This document shows positions 12,001-22,900 of a stretch of DNA of 64,000 nt, piece by piece. How positions within the stretch are numbered: position 1 is the first letter of the stretch; each line of letters begins with the position of its first letter. A program made the translations under genes and the position numbers. The notes under the pieces were generated by a model. The model made no database searches, was not told the origin of the DNA, and worked only from the letters and a program-made list of their open reading frames with translations. Source of the DNA: Toxoplasma gondii ME49 (taxonomy: Eukaryota; Apicomplexa; Conoidasida; Eucoccidiorida; Sarcocystidae); NCBI RefSeq assembly GCF_000006565.2, contig NC_031478.1, forward strand, positions 7,222,343-7,286,342, given 5' to 3'.

Positions 12001-14192
12001 CCGGCCTCATCCCCTCGCCGCAGCGAATTCTCCGCCTTGAAGTCGCGGGCGATCGTCACATGCCTCTCGTCCTGCGGGCGTCAGAGAGAGAGACAAGGGA
12101 GGAGAGGGGCAAGGAGACTTTGGGTGCAAAAGCGTCACTCGGCGAGGTTTGGAATCCGAAGTCGGAAAACAAGCGAGAGCACGAATCGCCTCTTTGTCTC
12201 TTTTCAAAACTCCTGCATGCAGGCGGATTTTTCGTTAAAAAACAGCCGCTTGCAGGCACCTACGAGGCCCAGACTGTTTGCTGTCTCCGGCACCAGGCGG
12301 CGCAGAGGCCCTGGCGATTCGTCTTGCCTGGAGGGTCAAGCGAATCGGCTTGCCGAGTCTCCAGCGCTCGTTCAAAATGTTTCACACCCGCCGCCTTCAC
12401 CTCCTCTCTCTCTGCCCTTCTTCGCAGCCATGTGGAAAGGCTGGAGCGCTTCAAACAAGAGAAGCGAGAGCGCGACCGATGTAGCAGTGGCCCGGGACCG
12501 TTGAGCGAGAGGGAGACAGGTGGGGCTCCGCCGCCGACCGCGAGGTGCCGGGGCAGGGTGTTCGGAGGCCAAGTGGCGCCGTCGCCGGACGCGAGAGGCG
12601 CAGCTCTCTTGGCGGCTCTCGAGCGGGTCCTGTCTTCTGTGGTGACTGTGGAGGGCTGTGGAGAGGAAGACACGGAGCTGTCCGATTCGGAAAATTGCCC
12701 CGAAGAGATCCTTTCTTTCAGAAACTTCTCTCGCTGGTACCTTGAGGCTAGCGAGTGGGTTTCAACAAGCGTCGACGAGCGAGAGAAACAAGCGGAAGCG
12801 CTACGATGGAGAGACTGTCTCAGTGCGTTGCCGGGCTGCTCCGAGGCGGGTGACTCCGAGAAAGAAGTTCCCTGGCTGCTTGCGTGTCTTTCGCAAGGCA
12901 TCGAAGAGACAAAAAGCGACTGGGGCCTCCCTCATGGCCTTCAGGGCGACCCGCCAGGACCATCGCTTCTCCCCTTCTGTAAAGTCACGAGCGCGGACTC
13001 CTCTCTCTTGCATGATTCTCTGTGCGGCAAACTCACGGCCGCGCCGACGGAAGGCGAGGATTCGTCAGGCATTGGTTTAGGGCCTCTCCTCCGTCATCTA
13101 GAGAAAGAAGAAGAGAGGAGGAAGAACTCTGTAAAGCGAACGCGACAGGAGGCGAGGCACCACACAAGGCTCTGTCCCTTCGCGGCACTGTTGGCTGCAT
13201 GCGTCGGTCGACAGAGGCTACCATTTTCTCCCCGTGAGGTTCTCGCTGCGCAGTGTCTTCGCTCTTTCCATGACTGTTTCCGATTTTATTTTTTTCCTTT
13301 TCTCACGCCTGCTTTGCTGCCGCCGCTCTTCGCTTCCCAGATGGAAAGTCTGCGGCTGGCATTCTCTCCCTTTTCTTCTCCCTACGCTTTGTTTCCTTTG
13401 TCGCGAACGCGTGGACGCGACTTGACGTACGGTGGCTCTCCTGTAGACAGCGGCCTTCGCCTAGGAAACGACGACACCACTTCTAACCGAGTCCGACAGT
13501 TGGTTTCTCTCTTTCTGCGAGAAATTGCCATCGTCTACTACGCGTCCGCAGCCACGGCATTTCTTCGGCTGTCCAGCGACAGACGGCGAGGAGACAGGGG
13601 AGCACAGAGGGCGGGGACACCGTTCGTGGAGCCGGAGGCGCGGGAGCGTGATGAGGCACTCGCAGAACTCAACGCTTCGGAGGCGAGGCAATCGAGAGAG
13701 GGAGAAGCCTCGGCTTGCGGGTCGAGGGCGAACTTGGTCGGTTTGGAGGCATCTCCGAGGCCGCGGAACGTGAGAGCGACTCGAGAAAGAAGAGGAGACG
13801 GAGGACGAGATATACTTTGTGCCGCGAACGCCTTGTCGTCTTTCCTCGTCTTCCACCGCCTTCCTCTCCTTGACGACTGGCTCCTATTCATTCGCTCCGT
13901 CGAGAGAAAAGCTGCGGGGCATCCTTCGCGGCTCGTTTTCTCGCCTACAGGGACGCGGTCGCGAGAGGCCGCACGAGAGGAGACAAGAGGCGAAGTGGGG
14001 GCTGGGGCGGCCTGGGCCTTCGGAGAAGTGGAAGCAGCGACAGAAGCGAAAAGAGGAGAAACCATGCAGAGACAACAGTCGCTTCAACGCGCGCTTCAGC
14101 TCGCCTACCTGGCGGCACCGAGAGCAACAGTGGAGGGGAAGAATCTCTTGGCGGAGGCCCTGATGGAGACGGTGTTCGTCGAAGAAGAATAG
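1..14192 (+). CDS. APC1: Anaphase-promoting complex subunit 1 (APC1), 5' end outside the window
   Basis: APC1 is the scaffold subunit of the APC/C ubiquitin ligase that drives mitotic exit. My model joins 1-2223, 2673-9359 and 10413-14192, all phase 0, giving at least 4229 residues against about 1950 in human. Exon 1 is open to the window edge and carries N-terminal beta-propeller pieces (LVLHRGGLLALYAG near residue 640). Exon 2 has the AVGRGALTLGAL segment (about 2160), FHNGCSSGLTLFPV, and proteasome/cyclosome repeats (GLLLGLASSAVG, ALLSLGLVFAG, ALSAAWALGLVWLGH, about 2530-2700), then SAPAALALGLAFL. Exon 3 resumes with VLARALVSW, joining cleanly to ILPHVLLCK, followed by ALGLRFAGTNSR, HQAIGLVCMSGG and LQAARHLWVLATEWRHL. 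Donors are GTAAGG (2224) and GTGAGC (9360). Long Glu/Arg- and Ser-rich inserts account for the extra length. The family assignment is secure; further introns inside exon 1 cannot be excluded. Confidence 0.9.
2224..2672 (+). other. APC1 intron 1
   Basis: A GTAAGG donor follows the ...FNLTV codons and a pyrimidine-rich CTTGCTGCAG acceptor precedes CTTCATCAC. The reading frame is kept at phase 0. The interval has stops in the upstream frame (TAA at 2284) and shows no other gene. The join puts residues resembling the APC1 segment that follows the propeller strand beside the next conserved helix, which supports the choice. Confidence 0.6.
9360..10412 (+). other. APC1 intron 2, with an AT-rich block
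   Basis: A GTGAGC donor follows an AAG codon and the acceptor CTGGGCCTCCAG precedes GTGTTGGCGCGC. The phase-0 join restores the conserved APC1 segment (ILPHVLLCK then VLARALVSWSAI). The first part is pyrimidine-rich. Roughly 9800-10190 is clearly richer in A+T than anything else in this gene and has no coding signal. Confidence 0.85.
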
Positions 14193-16995
14193 TCGAGGTT
14201 CTTGGCAGAGCGAGCACGGAGGGAGTCAAGAGACATTTCGAGGGTGGGGATCTCACACAGAAAGCCACACAGTGGAATCTGCAAATTCCAACGCCTGTGC
14301 TGAGAGAATCTGCGAAGTCAACCTCTGGCGGCGAAACTGTTTACGGTTTAGTTGCAGAGTTCTTAGCTGGCGCGTTCATCGCCGAGAACCAAAAAAAGCC
14401 GTTCGTGGAACGGGAAGAAAAGAGAAAGAAAAAAGAGGTAGAAGCAAAGTAGAGAAAAAGCGACAGAGAACTCGGAGACAGGAGAGACAAACAGTTCGCT
14501 TTCTCCTTTTGCTTGTCGCCCATTTCCGTACCTTCGTTGTTCGTCTCTTTGTTTTTTGCTTCCCGTCTTGCTGCATGCTCAACCAGTCCGGTAATAAGGT
14601 ATAAGGAAGTCGATCTCCTTTTGCTCTGCCTCGAGCAGTGAGATAAAACTTCGAGTCAACCATGCAATATTCAACTCCGTTAGTCAGAACCAGGTTTGAC
14701 ATGCTGCATGACCCGAGCTGAAGGCCGTATCGCTCTGTCTTTTATATATATATATATATATATATACAATCACGCCCGTCATGCTCATTGTTTCTATTCG
14801 GATGGGTATGGTTTCTGTCAAGCCGGTCAAGGAAGTTCTGCCGTTTTTTTTTTAAGGGATGGCAATGGTGCTCAGGACTTGACTGTGGACCACGTTGATT
14901 CTCGCATTAAATGGTCGTTTTATTAAAAGAAGTCTTTTTCGCTTTCTCCTTCGCGCAACACTCTCGATCGAGGACGGCATCTGCCGCCCCCTATGCGGCC
15001 TGTTTCCTGAGGCTTCGACTTTGTTTTTCAGGAACGGTTTCTCCTGATTTCCACCCAAGACTGCGAAGCCTTGTTGCTCTCTCAGCCACATGCAGAGCTG
15101 CGTTGCCTGACCTCTCGAATTGCCCTTATTCTTCGCCCCCTCGAGGGAATAAAAATGAAGACACGCATCCGGTGTCTCTGTACCTCTTTCAAGACTTGTA
15201 GTTCTCGGTGGTATTCTAGGCGAGAATTCCTTCTTGAAGGTTGTCGTGTTCCGTATCTGCGGTACACCAACTGGACTTGCAGATTCGATTCTTGGACAAG
15301 AGAACGCCCTGCAGTTGTGCATCATAGTTCTACGAATCGTAATTGAACTCACGCCACGAACAAAGCAGATTCTCTTTTTGTGAACTTGGACACACTCAGC
15401 CAGCTTTTGGTCCTGCTCTTCAAAACAGATCTTGTCGTGTGCTTCCTGTGAGCTCTACGAGGCACCGTCCGAGGACGAGGCGGACCCGGAAGCCCAGAGC
15501 GACAGGAGAAAAAACAAAAGAAAGAAAGGGAAAAGTCAAAGTGAGAGACGCCTGGAGCGGACTGGCTCGAGTATGACGAGTCTGATTTTCGATTCCGCGA
15601 AAATGGCGTTCTTTGTCACTTCAGACAGACTGTTGAACGTCTCTCTGTCTTCCAACACTAACGACGAATCTACCTGTGCTGTTCTCTATCTCTATGTGTG
15701 TGCCTCCAGTATCGAGGTTTCTGTCTTAATCTCGATTTGTGTCATTAACCAGGCGTAACTGTATCGATCTGCATCCATCCAAGGATCTCTCTTTACTTTC
15801 CTATATATGTGAGCGTTCCCTCTTGACCGTGTCAACACAGTCCACAGGCGACAGGAGGCTTTCACCATGCGGGGAGGGGCAGCACACAGAGACACGAGCC
15901 GCCAGGGCGGCCGCGCCCCCAAGTGACCACAGTTGGCTGAAGGAAGTGAAGAAAGCTTTCTGTTAATCGGGAAGAAACGCGAAGGCTTTCGAAGTGAGAC
16001 GCCTTCCTTGGCGTGACAGCAGGAGTCCACGACCAGACCAGCACGACATACTCAGTGACAAGACTACTTTCTACCTTCACATCTACGTGTACCCCTGCGC
16101 TTTCCCTGACAAGCTGAAACGCGCGACGCCTCTGGATGCCTTCTACACATCCTACAAGAGATGCCTTTGTATTATGTACATACTTGTACTCATGAGATGT
16201 ACATGTGGGTTCCGATACACGTCTGTATATGCATGTATCTCTGTGTGCAGGCTATTGATTTTTCGTACAGACAGGCTTCGCTGTAGAGGGTTTGGGGAGT
16301 TTTCGCGAGCAGGGAATTCGGCGTCTGGTGTGGGAGAGACAGCCCGTAGAAGATGCGATACAGAGAACTGAGTGGACTCAGAAAAATAAAAAGAGCTCTC
16401 GACATGCTACCACAATCGAACTTCGATCCGGTGACCGAAGACCCGGCTGTCTCAGAGTGAGAAACGTCTTTCGCGATTCACATGGCTTTCCTCATATTCG
16501 GGGGGATACTCGATTGCTTCTTTCCCCTCGAGCTTCTGTCTCCGAAATGAGGAGTCTCTGCTTCTTCTCTTCAACTGCCTGCGGCTCGTCTTCAGAGATA
16601 CAGGAAACAACGTTGAAGTGTGCCGCCTCTCGAACGCCATCGCGAGGCATTTTGCCGGGTGTTTTGCGCTTCTGCGAAAGGCGTCCTTCCCGTTCAGACG
16701 CAAGAACCTCTCTATTCTCATCTTTCTCTCTTGTTAAAAACGAATGTGCCTCCACATTCCTCTCCATTCCCTACACTTCCGTCGCAGCATCCGGAGAATG
16801 ACAGACACACAGCTGAATCGTGCAGACCCCCTTCCTCCCTTCTTTCATTCCTCCTCTTCTCTCTCTGCGCTCCTACCCTCTATTTCATCGTGCGCGTCTC
16901 CTGTTCTCCCTCTCCCCTCTTCTTCTTCTCTTTCGGCTATCCACGTTGTTCTGATTCTGTTGTCCGTGGGGATGGCGTCTCAACGTCCTTTGCTG
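14193..16995. other. Convergent intergenic spacer between APC1 and LSD1
   Basis: Both flanking genes end here, so this interval should hold two 3' UTRs. I see scattered short ORFs without recognisable domains, a (TA)n tract at 14743-14766 and a T-run at 14844-14853. I found no convincing gene, RNA or terminator. Confidence 0.6.
14743..14766. repeat. (TA)12 microsatellite
   Basis: An uninterrupted alternating TA run lies in the APC1-LSD1 spacer, about 550 bp past the APC1 stop. Confidence 0.95.
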
Positions 16996-19900
16996 TTAAG
17001 CGTCTTCTAGATCGATGATCGTTTTCCTATCTCTTATTTTGTGAACAGACGAGTCGTCGACATCGATGACTGTGAGGCTTCTGTCTCTTTCTCCTGCGGG
17101 TCCTCGCTTGGTTTCGCTGGGTCCTTGGAGGCACTCCACCGCGCGCTCCAGTCGCCTGAGGAGACAGCGAAGTTCGGAGGTCAAATTCTTCTCCTCTCTC
17201 GCACCAGACTGCATGCGCGCCCGCCCCCGCTCGCGAGGCTTTATGTCTTCACAAAGAATCCTCCCTCTCTGAGAAGCAACCGTGGCTGTCAACGCAGACA
17301 CCGGAAAAACCGGTCTCCCAGGAGTACATGCGCGTCCGAAACTCGGACTGGACGAACCTCCGGAAGGCCAAGAAGACTGGAAAGGGAGAGAAGAGTGAGA
17401 GGAGAACGAAGAGAGAGAAGAGAGAGCCGGAAGAGAAGAAAGAGCAGGAAACGAAGCATGAGAACCTTGAGAAGAAAACGGAGCATGAAGAGAAGGTTTG
17501 TGTCTTCCGGAGTGGGACAGATTCGAGAGAAAAGGACGAAGAGAAGAGAGAGAGGCAGCAAGAAACGGAGGGAGTCTGGATCTGTTCTGATCTCCCGGAG
17601 TTCGCAGAATACGCCGAACAGACTCCTCGCTTTCTTCGCCGTCGTCTGAAATGATGACCGGATGCGCCTCTGTTTTCATGCGCGTCTTCTCCTCGGTCTC
17701 TCCCGTCTTCTCTCTCATCTCTCCACCATCTTTTTCCGGGCCTTCGCGTCTCCTCAGAACTCGCGAGTTCTCTTTCCTCGCCAGGGCTGAGCTTGACAAA
17801 TCGCACGCAGATCTCAAACCTGCCGCGAGCGACAGAGAAGCCGCAATGCATGCAGAAGCGCTTGCGGCCGTTACTGCCATCCCGACGTTTCTTCTCTCGG
17901 CCTTCTTCTCTTCTTCCTCGCGCCGCGCTCTCGCGTCGTCCCCTGTCTCTGCTTCCCCGGCGGCTTCTTTGAGGGCGCGTGGAGAAGCTGAAAGGCCCTC
18001 GCACGGCAGAGACAGCAGGCGCTGGTGCGACGGACAGAACAGCGGCCGCACCGCCGACTTCCTGGTCACACAGAGAAACGAAAACAGAGAAAGTGTCTTC
18101 GATCTTGAAGCAAGTGAACAATCACAGAGAAAAACCGAAAGGTGACACAAAGAAATACCACACGTTCACAAAACGAATCGACACTGCCATCAGCCCTCAA
18201 ACCGACTACGTATATATATATATATATATATATGTACATATGTACAGCTAAAAAAACGAATGTAAAGATATAGGTATACAGATGCGTATATACAGTTGAA
18301 GCTACTTCTATCCTTTTGTGCTGACTGAGAGAATGCCGTCTGGGATGCAAAGAATCTTGAGCGTTTTTTCGCTTCTCGCGTTTTTCTGATCTTCTCTTTC
18401 TCTCGCTTCGTTCTTCAGTTCATTTCCACGTACGTCTCGTATCTCGGCCAGCGGAGTTCGCGCTGGGCACAAGGCAAGTGAAGCGCCTGAGAGCATTCAG
18501 CTGCAGCACAAGGGATGCTGGCACCCGGCAGGCCGCAGCAGGCGCATGCGTTGAGCGAGGCTGCCAAAATCGCCCGACCTACGTTGAACCATCGACTTCC
18601 TTCGCTGTCGCTGACGACGCCCGGTGTGTAGTAACAGCAGTCCTCGTGGACCACGAAACGGAGACGGCGCTGCTTCTGGTTTATCCTCTCTATCGCTTCT
18701 CCAGCCTGCGACAGAGGCGCCTCGGTTCCGCGCTGCAAGAGCGAGTCGCGAGACGTCTTTCCATCCTCTTCAGCCAGAAATTCGCAAGGAGGAGAAGTGG
18801 AGGAAGCAGAAGGAGCGTGAGACACAGGAACGGAGACACAGCCGATGAATGGGCGTTGAAATGTCTGGGCCTCTCCGCAGAAGGCGCAGCGAATGCTGCC
18901 GGCAAACCATTCTTCACGCTCCCTGAATGCCGTGTCACACGAGACGGGCAAATAAAAATAAAGATGAAGAAGAAGCGGACTAAGAAGACACGAGCACGAC
19001 GAAATGACTCGACGGGCAGAGACAACCGAGAAAACAGCCAAGAGCGGACGCAGAGCGAGAGCACGCGAGCCGAAACAGCCCAGAGATAGAGACAGGGGAA
19101 GAAGGTTCGGGGACAGGGAGACAAGGGAGAGGACAGCGAGTGGAGAAAGAAGAAGGCGTCAGATTCAAGAGACCCTCCATCGTAAACCGTAAGCTGAAAA
19201 AAGCCGCGGAAATGAAAGGACGCCGACGTGGAGACCGAGACAGACGAGGAAAAGAAGGGTGGATAGGGCAGAAACACGGAGTAAACTGAGACATTGTGGC
19301 GAAGCAAGCGCTTCGAAGAAAGGGAGACTGAACTTCCAAAGAGCACAACCTACGCTGCAGTTGGGCCTTCGAGGCAGTCCTCGAAGTAGCTCGGCGCCGC
19401 CTCCATTTCGCTCAGATCGACGGAGAACCACAGCCCCTCTTCGGCATGCTGAAACCACTGGAAAGCGAAAAATGCGCAGAGACAGAGACACACAAGAGAA
19501 AAGGTAACGCATTCGGAGTGCGAAAACGCAAAAGAGAGGAGAGAGAGGGAGAGACGGAGGCGAGAACAAAGAGAAGAAAAACAGGAGAAAGCGAGGAGAA
19601 AGAGCAAGTAGGAAACTGACACGAAAAATGGAGCTCGGAGAGGGTCGACAGCGGGACCGTAGCTCGACAACTAAAGATGGCACTGAGTGCTGAAGAAACC
19701 GATCCACAGGCTTGAATAAAAAGTCTGTGTTTGCGCCTTTTGACATGTCTCTCCCATTCGACGTGGTTTTCCTCTCTGTTCCCCCGTCCTTTGTCTTTCG
19801 ATTTCCTCTTCTCTACAAGCGCCTGCGAGCAGTCTCTTGCTGCTGTCTCTGCGCCTCCCGCGTCGTTGCAGTGTGCCGAGCTTGCTTGCGACGTCTCCGC

Positions 19901-22900
19901 TCCTCTCGCTTGCCTCCGGAGGCATGGCCCTGGACGTCGTGTCGAGGAAAGATTTTACACCGAGAAGATCCCTCGCTCGCTGACTCCTTCCTCTTTTATT
20001 TGAACTGCATGCGACGCACCTTCAGGAAGGCATGCTGCTCCATCAGACCCGCCGTCCAGTCGAGAATCCGCGCGGCCTCTCGTCTGCCGCTGAGACACGC
20101 GCCTGGAGGAGACGCGCCGTCCAGAGAGGGAGAGCGAAGACAGCAGGAAACAGAGGGAAGCGAGAGGAAGAAAAGGGTGAATGCGGAAGGCGCGTCGCAA
20201 AGGGAAGCGGCAGGAGAGAGGGAAGTGTGAAGCGAAAGAGGCACCGCGAAAGCGAGAGACTCACGAGAAAACCGGAAAAACACAGAAGTGGAAACAACGC
20301 CCCGTCCTCCGGCGCATGCGTGTGACGAGCAAAAGACGCCAGCACGATAGAAACGGCAGGAGGAGGAACTGGAGACAAAGGCGAAGGCAGCAGCGGAGGT
20401 CACGATCCACGAGGACGAAGCCTCGTATTTCTTGAAACATCAAGAGGGCTGTGACCAACAGACCTCCATATGTGTCTCGGCTAAGCCGCTGAAATGAAAG
20501 CACGACGAAAGGAGAACGCGAGCGCTGCCAGACGAGAGAAAAACAGGTGGAACGATGAACAAAAAACGCCGACTCACCATGCACAGTGCTTGGATACGGC
20601 CGAATCGTGTGCTCGCCAGCAAAGAGCAGTCGATGGTGAACTGGGTACGAAAGGAGATCATAATCTCTTCCTGCAGAGGCACATGCAACTCCAGCACGAG
20701 CCTGTTCCTTCGTTGCCAGCCTGTTGTCTTTCATCCATTTGCTTCGTTCCTCCATCGTTCTCTTTCTTCCTCCTTCGCCTTCCTGCTTCCTTCCGCCTTC
20801 CTTCTTTTCTCCCCGTGTCCCCCTTGATTTCGCCTCTTTCTTCTTGCTCCCTTCTCCGTTTCTCCGCCGCGTCCGGCACTTGCTTCACCTGTGGTGCCTG
20901 GCGGCAGGTAGGAGTAGCTGCCTCTGGCGAACGGGTCTTTGCCCCAGCGAGAAACAAAGGCCTTGATCGGCGCCTCGATCCGTCCCTCATGGATCTCCGC
21001 CACGACGCGCAAGGCCTCACAGACGAGCTCCGCCTTGGGTCTCTTCTCAGACAGAAATGAAAAGGTTCCCGGGACCTGCCGCGCCAGGAAAGTCAGAGAC
21101 ACACGCCGCCTCGCGCCCTCAGTTGAGACGACGACGCTCCCTTGATGTCAACGCGTCTGACGGCTGCTTCGACCCTCTCCTTCTCTTCAATTTGCGAAGC
21201 AAGAGTCCTCAACAGAAGCCCCACAAACACAAAAACTCTCCACACACACATATATATATATATAGTGATTTATGAACGGGTGCATATATAGAGATATGTA
21301 CACGTAAAACGCTTGAGTTTATCTCTCTATCTCTATTTGCATACATACAGATATATATATATATATATGTATATACTGATATCTATGCAAAAGGGTATAA
21401 ATGAAATATACGTCTATATCCATATATATATATATATATGTATATGTATGTATATGTATGTATATGCTTGAACATGTGTGGATGTGTGAACGTCTGCTCT
21501 GCGCAAATGCTTGTAAGTTGATGGACATGGAGATGGGCGAGTCTCTTTTCACGGAGAGAATGTGGAGGCGTTTGATGTCCGGAGTCGGTCGCGTGTGGGA
21601 CTCCAAGAGGCTAAAAAAAGCGACCTCATGGCCTTTTGGTCTGTGGACGCGCAACGCGAAAACGAAGACAGACGGGGATGTGTTTCCTACCAAAACCAAA
21701 ATGATCGGCTTCGGGTGCAGGTAGACGAGCTGCGCATATCGTCCTTTTTCCCTGGAGGCCCATCCACGCTGTCGCGGGACCGTCTTGACCCTGTTTTTTC
21801 GCGTCCTTCGCCTCTTTGTTTCTCGGCCTTCAGAATCGGAGAACTTTTCCTGTTCTCGCCGCTCGCGTCGCGGCCTCAAGGACCGTCTCTCCTTCGCATT
21901 CACTTCTGGCTCATCTTCGCGTTCCTCCGTTTCGTCTCGCCACTCTCTGGCTTGTCTGGGTCTCTCTGGAGCTTCGCTTCCTTTCGTCTTCTCGCGGCGC
22001 CGTCTCCCGCTTCGGCCGCCGCCCTTCTCGCCGCCACGACCGCCTTTGGCGCCGGTAGGATTCTCGCATCGCCGCAAGGCACTGCGAGTCTGAGAAGAAA
22101 GCCACGGTGAAGAAGCCGCAGACGCAGACGCGGGAACCGAGGAGGAGACCGAGGAAAAAACCGACGCGGACAGAGGAGACAAGAGAGGAGCCGACGAGGG
22201 AGCGAAAGCAGGCGCAAGAGCGGCAGAAGACAGAGGAGACGAGGAGGAAGTAGGGACAGTGGAGGAAGAGCACGAAGACGAGGAATTCGAGAGAGAAGAG
22301 GAAACGGAGGAGGACGCAGGAGAAGCAGACGAGAACGGAGGTGTGGGGCGAGAAGCAAGACTGGGTTCAGAAGAGGTAGACGAAGCGGGGAAAAGCAAGG
22401 AAGAAGTCGAAGGACACTCGAGCGAGCAGAGAGGCGCAACGGAGCCCGGACGCGAATCGGAGTCGTCACAAATGCATTCAGAAGCAACTGGATAAGGAAT
22501 CTCTGGCGGAGACACTCGCGAGGCCGAGAGAGACGAAGAAAGCGGCCCATTGTCCGAAGGCAGCGAACGAGAACCACAAGGCGTCAGTGACTCATCGAAA
22601 TTGCCACGGGTGTCTCTCTCTCCCTTTGTGTCTCCAGTCTTTCTCACATCGCCTTCACGCCCTCCCATTTCATCTTCATTTCCTCCTATTTCCCCTTCAC
22701 GTTCTCTCTGTTCATCGCCTTTGCTGTTTGCGTCCATCCGTTCATCGGAGGTCGACTCTCTCATCTCTGTCTCTTCCACGCCTCTGCAGTTTCCGTTTTT
22801 GCGAGTCTCTCCATCGGCATCTGTGAGTCCTCCCTTCCCGCTTTCTTCTTCTCTCTTTCGATCTCCCTCGCCGCCTGACCCGTCTCGGCGGTCACTCGCG

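Noticed and set aside
10860..12059. Minus-strand 399-residue ORF
   Set aside because: It is the shadow of APC1 exon 3, which carries conserved APC1 segments on the plus strand.
16380..16450. Stretch resembling a tRNA (TTCGATCCGG-like bases)
   Set aside because: No consistent acceptor, D and T arms can be drawn on either strand.
20440..20577. Minus-strand frame continuing after the LSD1 STVHG motif (RLSRDTYGGLLVT)
   Set aside because: Reading it from the exon 5 donor phase gives an immediate stop. The acceptor at 20103 instead restores the conserved GACLSGRREAARI segment.
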